DNA of 64,000 nucleotides. It comes from Streptomyces luteogriseus (GTDB lineage: Bacteria; Actinomycetota; Actinomycetes; Streptomycetales; Streptomycetaceae). Positions 58,026 through 64,000 of the stretch are shown here, in pieces. Each line of letters opens with the position of its first letter. Position 1 is the stretch's first letter. The stretch is taken from the NCBI RefSeq assembly GCF_014205055.1, contig NZ_JACHMS010000001.1, positions 2,232,001-2,296,000 of the forward strand, written 5' to 3'. Under the pieces are notes generated by a model. The model saw only the letters and a list, made by a program, of their open reading frames with translations, had not been told where the DNA came from and ran no database searches. The position numbers were made by a program, and so were the translations under genes.

Positions 58026-59639
58026 TTACCGGGCGGCCGTCACCATCGGCCGGCCCCGCTCCTCACCGGCCACCGGCTTGCCCTCGGGGGCCACCGGCTT
58101 CTCCTCGGGGGCCACCCGCATCTCCTCACGGGCCTTCGGTTTCTCCCCGGGAGCCTTCGGCTTCGCGGCCGCCTCAGGCTTCCAGTCCGGGTGCCCCGGC
58201 ATCGGCGGGGTCTTCTCGCCGTACAGCCAGCCCTGGAAGAACCCGTCCAGGTCGCGCCCGGAGATCTCGGCTGCTAGCCGGACGAAGTCCTCCGTCGTGG
58301 CGGTGTCGTCCTGGTGGCGGCCGACCCAGGCGCGTTCCAGGCGTTCGAAGGCCGGGTGGCCGATCTCCTGGCGCAGGGCGTACAGGACGAGCGCGGCGCC
58401 GTCGTAGACGTTGGGGCGGAAGATGCTGGTCTTGCGGCCGGGGTCGGGTGCCTTGGGGGCGGCGGGCGGTCCGCCGGCGGCTCGCCAGCGGTCGGAGGCT
58501 CCGTAGGCGGCCTTCATCCGGTCCCGCATCGGCTTGTCGGCCTGCTCCTCGGCGTACAGCGCCTCGTACCAGGTGGCGTGCCCTTCGTTGAGCCACAGGT
58601 CGGACCAGGTGCGAGGGCCGACGCTGTTGCCGAACCACTGGTGGGCCAGCTCGTGGACCATGATCGCCTCGACGTACCACCGGGGGTAGACGGGATCGGT
58701 GAAGAGTTCCCGTTCGAAGAGGGAGAGGGTCTGGGTCTCCAGTTCGAAGCCGGTGGACGCGTCGGCCATGAGCAGGCCGTACGTCTCGAACGGATAGCGG
58801 CCGACCTTGTCCTCCATCCAGGCGATCTGGCCGGGGGTCTTCTCCAGCCAGGGTTCCAGCGCCTTGCGGTGCTCGGTCGGGACGACGTCCCGTACGGGCA
58901 GCCCGTGCGGGCCGGTGCGGTGCAGCACCGTGGAGCGGCCGATGGAGACCTGGGTGAGTTCGGTGGCCATGGGGTGCTGGCTGCGGTACGTCCAGGTCGT
59001 GGACCCGCCGGACTTCTCCACTCCGGCGGGCAGGCCGTTGGCGACGGCCGTGTGACCGTCGGGTGCGGTGACCCGGATGGTGAACATCGCCTTGTCGGAG
59101 GGGTGGTCGTTGCAGGGGAAGACCAGGTGCGCGGCGTCGGCCTGGTTGGCCATGGCGAGGCCGTCCGCGGTGCGCACCCAGCCGCCCTCGCGGTCCTTGA
59201 CGGGCACGGGATCACTGGTGTGCCGCACGGTGATCCGCATCCAGTTGCCGTCCGAGACGGAGTCCTCGGGTGTGATCACCAGGTCTTCGCCCGCGGTGCG
59301 GAACTCGGCGGGGTCGCCGTCGACCTCGACCGACTCGACCGTCCCGTGGGCGAAGTCCAGGTTGACGCGGTCCAGGTCGGCGGTGGTCCAGGCGTCGATG
59401 GTGGTGACGGCCCGCAGTGGTTCGCTGTTGTTGCCCGGATAGGTGAAGGAGAGGTCGTACGACGCCACGTCGTAGCCCGGGTTGCCGAGGTACGGGAAGA
59501 GCCGGTCGCCGACGCCGAGCGGGACGGCGGGGGCGCTCGCGGCGACGAGGCAGACGGAGATCGCCGAGGTGAGCAGGGCGGCGGCGGTCCGGCGCCGCCG
59601 GGTGGGGGTGGTGGCCTGGCTGTGGGGGGTCAGGAGCAT
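58026..59639 (-). CDS. Secreted M1-family zinc aminopeptidase
   Basis: Exported metallopeptidase of 537 residues that removes N-terminal amino acids from peptides outside the cell. A signal peptide (about residues 15-40) is followed by a beta domain and the M1 catalytic domain. Zinc site HELAHQWFG with Glu in the second helix NEGHATWYEAL, the canonical HExxH-x18-E. The GxMEN exopeptidase motif is not obvious: ASTGFELETQ stands in its place, and the Gly-x-Glu-x-Glu order fits the shorter actinobacterial M1 group. The C-terminal tail is a Lys/Pro/Glu repeat (KPKAREE, EEKPVAPEGKPVAGEE). ATG 59639 is plausible; it lies after rshA on the same strand, across the repeat region. Confidence 0.9.
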   Translation of the reverse strand: MLLTPHSQATTPTRRRRTAAALLTSAISVCLVAASAPAVPLGVGDRLFPYLGNPGYDVASYDLSFTYPGNNSEPLRAVTTIDAWTTADLDRVNLDFAHGTVESVEVDGDPAEFRTAGEDLVITPEDSVSDGNWMRITVRHTSDPVPVKDREGGWVRTADGLAMANQADAAHLVFPCNDHPSDKAMFTIRVTAPDGHTAVANGLPAGVEKSGGSTTWTYRSQHPMATELTQVSIGRSTVLHRTGPHGLPVRDVVPTEHRKALEPWLEKTPGQIAWMEDKVGRYPFETYGLLMADASTGFELETQTLSLFERELFTDPVYPRWYVEAIMVHELAHQWFGNSVGPRTWSDLWLNEGHATWYEALYAEEQADKPMRDRMKAAYGASDRWRAAGGPPAAPKAPDPGRKTSIFRPNVYDGAALVLYALRQEIGHPAFERLERAWVGRHQDDTATTEDFVRLAAEISGRDLDGFFQGWLYGEKTPPMPGHPDWKPEAAAKPKAPGEKPKAREEMRVAPEEKPVAPEGKPVAGEERGRPMVTAAR

Positions 59640-59804
59640 GCCTCACGGCTATCAGCGCGGGAGTGAGCAGCGGGGACGGCGCGCTCTCGTCCCACCCGAA
59701 CCGGGGACCGGGGCCTGCGCCGGGTGCCGTCCAGGCCACCCGGGAGGCCCTGCCAGGACCGGGGCCCGCTCCGGACGGCATCCCCGCAGGCACGCCCGGT
59801 AAGC

Positions 59805-59895
59805 CCGGTGACCGGGGTCCCGGTGAGACCGGTGAGACCGGTGAGACCGGTGACCGGTGACCGGTGACCGGTGAACCCGGTGAACCCGGTGAACC
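59805..59895 (+). repeat. GGTGA-based tandem repeat cluster
   Basis: Three GGTGAGACC units (59822-59848), three GGTGACC units (59849-59869) and GGTGAACCC units (59870-59895) follow one another between the aminopeptidase start and the rshA end. ACCGGT palindromes recur within. In one plus frame it spells Gly-x-y triplets. Confidence 0.9.
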
Positions 59896-59923
59896 AGCAA
59901 GCCGTGCGCGGGCCCGGGTCCGG

Positions 59924-62098
59924 TCAGCCCCCCTGCGGCTGCGGCTGGGCCCGGCTGACGTCGTACACCCCTGCCACATTGCGCATCGCGCGCATCAGGG
60001 CGGGCAGGTGGCCGGCGTCCGGGAGCTGCACGGTGTAGGTGTGCCGCACCTGCTGCTGGGTCGGAGGCTCGACGGTCGCCGACACGATCTCGGCACCCTC
60101 GGAGGCCATGGCCTCGGTGAGGTCGGCCAGCAGATGGGGACGGACGAACGATTCGGCGACCAGCGTGACCCGGCACTCGGCGGTCTCCCCCCAGCGCACG
60201 CCGACCTCCGCACGCCCCCCGGCCTTCATGCGCGCCACCGCGGCGCACTCCACGCGGTGCACGGTGACCGCTCCTCCGCGTACCGCGAAGCCGGTGATCT
60301 CATCGGGCGGTACGGGCGTGCAGCAGCGGGCGAGCCGGCCGGTCGCGCCGGGCAGGTCGGTGAGGACATGGCCGGTACCGGGGCGGTCGGCGGGCTGCTC
60401 CGGGGCAGTGTCCGGGCCGGGTGCGCCGACGGGCCGCGGGGCCGTCCGGTCCTCGGCGATCCGCGTCTCGCTCTGCTGGGACTCCGCCTGCGCCGGATGG
60501 GCGGCCAGCCACCGCTGGATGGCGATCCGGGCCGCGGGCGTATGGGCATGCTCCAGCCACTCGCGGGAGGGTTCCGAGGCCGGGTCCTGGCCCATGAGGA
60601 GCTGGACGGTGTCGCCGTCCCTCAGGACGGTGCTCAGCGTCGCCAGGCGGCCGTTCACCCGGGCCCCGATACAGGCGTGCGCGTCCTCGCCGTACTGCGC
60701 GTACGCGGCGTCCACGCAGGTCGCTCCCTCGGGCAGGCCGAGCGTCCTGCCGTCGGGCCGGAAGACGGTGATCTCGCGGTCCTGGGCGAGGTCCTCGCGC
60801 AGCACCGACCAGAAGTGGTCGGGGTCGGGTGCCGCCTCCTGCCAGTCGAGGAGCCGGGAGAGCCAGCCGGGGCGGGTGGGGTCGACGCGCTCGCCGTCGA
60901 CCGGGTCCTCGGGGGCCGGTGCGTACGGGTTGCCGAGGGCGACGACACCGGCCTCGGCGACCTTGTGCATCTGGTGCGTGCGGATCAGGACCTCGACGAC
61001 CTGGCCGTCCTCGCGCGCCACGGCGGTGTGCAGCGACTGGTACAGGTTGAACTTCGGTACGGCGATGAAGTCCTTGAACTCCGAGACCACCGGCTTCATA
61101 CAGGTGTGCAGTTCACCCAGGACGCCGTAGCAGTCGGCGTCCTCGTTCACCAGGACCAGGACGCGGCCGAAATCGGAGCCGCGGAGCCGGCCGCGCTTGC
61201 GGGAGACGCGGTGCACCGAGACGAAGTGGCGGGGCCGGATGAGGACTTCGGACGCGATGTCCGCCTCGCGCAGCACACCGCGCACCTCGTCGGCGACCTC
61301 GGCGAGCGGGTCGTCCGCGCGGGCCGCGTTGCGGACGATCAGCTCCCTGGTGTGGGCGTACTCCTCGGGGTGCAGGATCGCGAAGACCAGGTCTTCCAGT
61401 TCGGTCTTGAGCGCCTGGACGCCGAGCCGTTCGGCGAGCGGGATGAGCACGTCACGTGTCACCTTGGCGATGCGCTCCTGCTTCTCGGGGCGCATGACGC
61501 CGAGGGTGCGCATGTTGTGCAGCCGGTCGGCGAGCTTGATCGACATGACGCGCACGTCGTTGCCGGTGGCGACGAGCATCTTGCGGAAGGTCTCGGGCTC
61601 GGCGGCTGCGCCGTAGTCGACCTTCTCCAGTTTGGTGACGCCGTCGACGAGGTAGCGGACCTCCTCACCGAACTGGTCGCGGACCTGGTCGAGCGTCACG
61701 TCCGTGTCCTCGACGGTGTCGTGCAGCAGGGACGCGGTCAACGTCGTGGTCTCGGCGCCGAGTTCGGCGAGGATCAGGGTCACCGCGAGCGGGTGCGTGA
61801 TGTACGGCTCGCCGCTCTTGCGCATCTGGCCGCGGTGCGAGGACTCCGCCAGGACGTAGGCGTGACGCAGGGGTTCGAGGTCCGCCTCGGGGTGGTGGGC
61901 GCGGTGGGCCTCGACGACATGGCTGATGGCGTCGGGCAGCCGGCCGCGGGCGGCCGGGCCCAGCAGCGCCGCGCGTCCGAGGCGGCGCAGGTCGATCCGG
62001 GGGCGGGCCTTTCTGCGGGGGGCTGTCGGTGTCACCGGTCCTGACACCGCGCCCGGCATCGGGCCTGGGGTCACGGAATTCGTGGCCTCCGCACTCAT
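59924..62098 (-). CDS. rshA: RelA/SpoT homologue, RshA type
   Basis: Member of the (p)ppGpp synthetase/hydrolase family, 724 residues. The HD hydrolase domain (about 80-240) has SLLHDTVEDTDV and RVMSIKLADRLHNMRTL, so (p)ppGpp breakdown is likely. The synthetase-like domain (about 250-380) keeps KFNLYQSLHTAV and VVEVLIRTHQMH but has GSDFGRVLVLVNE for the usual DLxGxRVL motif and ALGNPYAP in place of AAHWxYK, so synthesis may be impaired. The TGS (about 430-490) and ACT (about 640-715) domains are present. ATG 62098 has GGAGG 6 bp upstream. In S. coelicolor the second homologue, RshA, lies in this position next to dapF. Name by synteny. Confidence 0.88.
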   Translation of the reverse strand: MSAEATNSVTPGPMPGAVSGPVTPTAPRRKARPRIDLRRLGRAALLGPAARGRLPDAISHVVEAHRAHHPEADLEPLRHAYVLAESSHRGQMRKSGEPYITHPLAVTLILAELGAETTTLTASLLHDTVEDTDVTLDQVRDQFGEEVRYLVDGVTKLEKVDYGAAAEPETFRKMLVATGNDVRVMSIKLADRLHNMRTLGVMRPEKQERIAKVTRDVLIPLAERLGVQALKTELEDLVFAILHPEEYAHTRELIVRNAARADDPLAEVADEVRGVLREADIASEVLIRPRHFVSVHRVSRKRGRLRGSDFGRVLVLVNEDADCYGVLGELHTCMKPVVSEFKDFIAVPKFNLYQSLHTAVAREDGQVVEVLIRTHQMHKVAEAGVVALGNPYAPAPEDPVDGERVDPTRPGWLSRLLDWQEAAPDPDHFWSVLREDLAQDREITVFRPDGRTLGLPEGATCVDAAYAQYGEDAHACIGARVNGRLATLSTVLRDGDTVQLLMGQDPASEPSREWLEHAHTPAARIAIQRWLAAHPAQAESQQSETRIAEDRTAPRPVGAPGPDTAPEQPADRPGTGHVLTDLPGATGRLARCCTPVPPDEITGFAVRGGAVTVHRVECAAVARMKAGGRAEVGVRWGETAECRVTLVAESFVRPHLLADLTEAMASEGAEIVSATVEPPTQQQVRHTYTVQLPDAGHLPALMRAMRNVAGVYDVSRAQPQPQGG

Positions 62099-62395
62099 GG
62101 GCACCTCCGGCTGCGTCAACCGGCGGACGGGGTGCCCCAGAGCGGACACGGCTCAGGGGGCGGCTTCGGTCCCCCGTCCGGGCCGGTGCTTGATGCTACC
62201 GAGCCCACCACGCCCGACTGACCGCCTCTCGCCCAGCGTGAAACTGATCACCCATTCGAGGGACGAATGTGAGGTTTGTACCCCCCTACGCCACCACTCT
62301 CACGATGCGATTCCCGCCAAGTGGCCGGATATCAACGGTGGTTTCGGGTCGGGTGGCCGAAGCGGCGCGGATGTTTCAGGACGATCGGTCCCCGC

Positions 62396-63268
62396 TCACG
62401 CGGACGTGGCGGTTTCCAGCCAGTCCGCGTCGATCTCCCCCTCGGCCACGATCACGGCCGGACCGGTCATCTCGATCTCGCCGTCGGGCCGCTCGGTGAT
62501 CACCAGGGTGCCGCCGGGGACGTCCACGGTGTAGGTCGCGGGGGCGCCCGTGACAGTCGGGTCGGCGCCGTCGCGGCGGGCGGCGGCCACGGCGACCGCG
62601 CACGCGCCCGTGCCGCACGAGCGGGTCTCGCCGGAGCCGCGTTCGTGCACCCGCAGCGCGACGTGCCCGGCGCCGCGGTCCACCACGAACTCCACGTTCA
62701 CACCGTCCGGGTACGCGGCGGCCGGGCTGATGGGCGGCGGGGAGAGCAGATCACCGGCGTGCGAGAGGTCGTCCACGAAGGCGACCGCGTGCGGGTTGCC
62801 CATGTTGACGTTCCGCGCGGTCCAGCTGCGTTCGCCGACACGCACCGTGACGTCGCCCTCGGGGAGCACCGCCCGGCCCATGCCCACGGTCACGTCACCG
62901 TCCTTGGCGACGTGCACGGTCTTCACGCCCCCGCGCGTGGCGACCGCGAGGTCTCCCTCGGTCACGTGACCGGCGCGCTGGAGGTAGCGCGCGAACACCC
63001 GCACGCCGTTGCCGCACATCTCCGCGACCGAGCCGTCGCCGTTGCGGTAGTCCATGAACCACTCCGCCTCGGCCGCCATGCCCTCGGCCTCCGGATGCGC
63101 GGCGGATCGCACGACATGCAGCAGCCCGTCACCGCCGATGCCCGCGCGGCGGTCGCACAGGGCGGCGACGGCGGCCGGGGGCAGGTCGATGGCGTTCTCG
63201 GGGTCCGGGACGATCACGAAGTCGTTCTCGGTGCCGTGACCCTTGAGGAAGGCGATCCGCGTGCTCAT
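62396..63268 (-). CDS. dapF: Diaminopimelate epimerase
   Basis: Cofactor-free epimerase that converts LL- to meso-diaminopimelate for lysine and, in part, cell-wall synthesis, 290 residues. Both catalytic cysteines are visible: one in VAEMCGNGVRVFARY (about 85) and one in SCGTGACAVAVAAARR (about 222). The substrate motifs GHGTENDFV (about 11-18) and RVHERGSGET are as in the family. ATG 63268 gives the family start. It follows a membrane-protein gene at 28 bp, and the miaA-type gene beyond it, a known miaA-dapF arrangement. TACGAT lies 6 bases before the ATG on the same strand, so a leaderless start is possible. Secure. Confidence 0.95.
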   Translation of the reverse strand: MSTRIAFLKGHGTENDFVIVPDPENAIDLPPAAVAALCDRRAGIGGDGLLHVVRSAAHPEAEGMAAEAEWFMDYRNGDGSVAEMCGNGVRVFARYLQRAGHVTEGDLAVATRGGVKTVHVAKDGDVTVGMGRAVLPEGDVTVRVGERSWTARNVNMGNPHAVAFVDDLSHAGDLLSPPPISPAAAYPDGVNVEFVVDRGAGHVALRVHERGSGETRSCGTGACAVAVAAARRDGADPTVTGAPATYTVDVPGGTLVITERPDGEIEMTGPAVIVAEGEIDADWLETATSA

Positions 63269-63296
63269 GCCCCGATCGTAACGGGGCACGCGTCCC

Positions 63297-63821
63297 CTAC
63301 CGCAGTCGTGCCACCCGCCACACGGCGAGGACCACCACGACGGCCACGACCAGGGCGTACGCGAGGACGACCCGCCAGTCGGGTCTGCGGCCGGAGCCGC
63401 GGGCCGGCAGGCCGGGCCAGGTGTAACCGACCCGGCGGGCGGCCATCATGCCCCAGCCGGCCGCGCAGGAGCAGATCAGCAGGCCCAGCATGGCGATGAC
63501 GGCCCCGCTGTCGCCGAAGTCGAAGGCGAGCGGGAAGGCGAACATCAGGGAGCCGAGGGCTGCGAGGCTCACGATGGGGGCCAGCTGCCAGATGCGGAGC
63601 CGGCGCTGCGGGCGCAGCTCGACCTCGACCTCGTCGGCGAACATCTCGCCGGGCTCGGGACCGTCGTCCGTCACGCCCTGCGTCTCGTCGGGCCCGTCGG
63701 AGCTGAGGTGGTCCGCCTCCTGCTCCGCCGCGCCGTCGTCCCCGCGCCCCGGTTCATCCCGCTCGGCGGTGATGTGATCGGTGCTTCGTGCGGTGTCGCG
63801 AGGGCCGGCCTCCATCGCCAC
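63297..63821 (-). CDS. Membrane protein between miaA and dapF
   Basis: A 174-residue protein with a hydrophilic, acidic N terminus (about 1-65) and three to four hydrophobic helices (about 75-170; GSLMFAFPLAFDFGDSG, VIAMLGLLICSCAAGWGMM, VVLAYALVVAVVVVLAVW). I do not recognise a family; similar genes sit between miaA and dapF in Streptomyces. GTG 63821 has GGGAGGG just upstream; ATG 63815 is in frame. It precedes dapF at 28 bp, so the two are probably cotranscribed. No motif points to a function. Confidence 0.78.
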   Translation of the reverse strand: MAMEAGPRDTARSTDHITAERDEPGRGDDGAAEQEADHLSSDGPDETQGVTDDGPEPGEMFADEVEVELRPQRRLRIWQLAPIVSLAALGSLMFAFPLAFDFGDSGAVIAMLGLLICSCAAGWGMMAARRVGYTWPGLPARGSGRRPDWRVVLAYALVVAVVVVLAVWRVARLR

Positions 63822-63923
63822 GCGCCCTCCCAACTAGGACTCAACTCGGTCGATCGAAGCTCGATGATGGCACGCCGCCGAAGAACCGGATGACGGCCTG
63901 GGCGTCCCGATGCCATGACGTGA

Positions 63924-64000
63924 TCAGGCTGTAACCGGTCGTTCGACCAAGGACAGCGCGAGCTGCGGAAGTTCCGCCAGATCGGCCGCCGCTCCACTCA
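63924..64000 (-). CDS. miaA: C-terminal end of a probable MiaA tRNA dimethylallyltransferase
   Basis: Only the last 24 codons are in the window, ending in a TGA at 63924-63926. The reading SGAAADLAELPQLALSLVE then RPVTA matches my memory of the C terminus of Streptomyces MiaA, which attaches an isopentenyl group to A37 of tRNAs. The neighbourhood (dapF just downstream on the same strand) supports this. No catalytic motif is visible in this short stretch, so the name rests on end similarity and synteny. Confidence 0.6.
   Translation of the reverse strand, partial: SGAAADLAELPQLALSLVERPVTA

Noticed and set aside
59663..59860. 65-codon plus-strand ORF with collagen-like tail
   Set aside because: It has no ribosome-binding site or homologue I know, and it may be a by-product of the GGTGA repeat; kept as a repeat finding rather than a gene.
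62254..62268. ATTCG-AGGGA-CGAAT inverted repeat upstream of rshA
   Set aside because: Five-bp arms only and no other support; could be chance.

Overview
The window is high-GC actinobacterial DNA with strong third-codon-position GC bias and many GTG starts. Gene content and order point to the Streptomyces chromosome core. It carries hrdB next to a WhiH-type GntR regulator, parE and parC homologues, nrdR-nrdJ, lexA, an RshA-type (p)ppGpp enzyme, dapF and the end of a probable miaA. From memory this is the S. coelicolor SCO5836 to about SCO5791 order, read in descending order. I see no rRNA, tRNA, CRISPR array, prophage or insertion sequence, so this is core chromosome with a few accessory islands.

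Layout. 0-5 kb: the 3' part of a topoisomerase IV/gyrase A-like gene, tail to tail with a COG0523 (CobW-like) metallochaperone GTPase, then two small Streptomyces proteins. 4.7-15.6 kb: a carboxylate-metabolism block. It has two divergent citrate synthase family genes (one with an N-terminal HTH), an iron-box sucrase/ferredoxin-like gene, a CitA/CitB-type two-component system, and a five-gene operon joining a NarL-type two-component system to a DUF485-acetate symporter pair. 15.8-22.6 kb: parE, a DUF7455 protein, a secreted trypsin-like protease, hrdB and whiH. 22.7-35.1 kb: an ABC ATPase-permease fusion, a NrtR-like Nudix regulator, a glycogen-debranching-like protein, a DUF4192 protein, a RecQ helicase fused to a phosphoribosyltransferase-like domain, hypothetical proteins and rnhB. 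35.3-41.1 kb: a TetR/efflux pair with two perfect operators, an ADP-ribosylglycohydrolase, a phosphoglycerate mutase family protein, a DUF4937-like protein and a TerD protein. 41.1-48.4 kb: DNA precursor and SOS genes (nrdJ, nrdR, lexA, dinG-like) with paired NrdR boxes and a LexA box. 48.6-53.3 kb: a three-gene NRPS-independent siderophore (NIS) type cluster whose aminotransferase-like protein has lost the PLP lysine. 53.6-64 kb: tandem trypsin-like lipoprotein proteases, hflX, an M1 aminopeptidase, rshA, dapF, a membrane protein and the tail of miaA.

How it works together. Housekeeping functions (chromosome segregation, principal sigma factor, dNTP supply, SOS response, stringent response, diaminopimelate synthesis) dominate. 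The carboxylate block looks like a sensing, uptake and condensation unit. The siderophore-type cluster and the separate iron-box gene suggest iron handling. Many neighbours overlap by 4 bp (ATGA or GTGA), and most convergent pairs are separated by strong bidirectional hairpins.

Points most worth following: the lysine-less aminotransferase in the NIS cluster, the operator-rich citrate synthase intergenic region, the TTGATG repeat array before the citrate-type sensor kinase, the apparently leaderless iron-box gene, the RecQ-phosphoribosyltransferase fusion, and the changed catalytic motifs in the citrate synthase, debranching-enzyme and RshA proteins.
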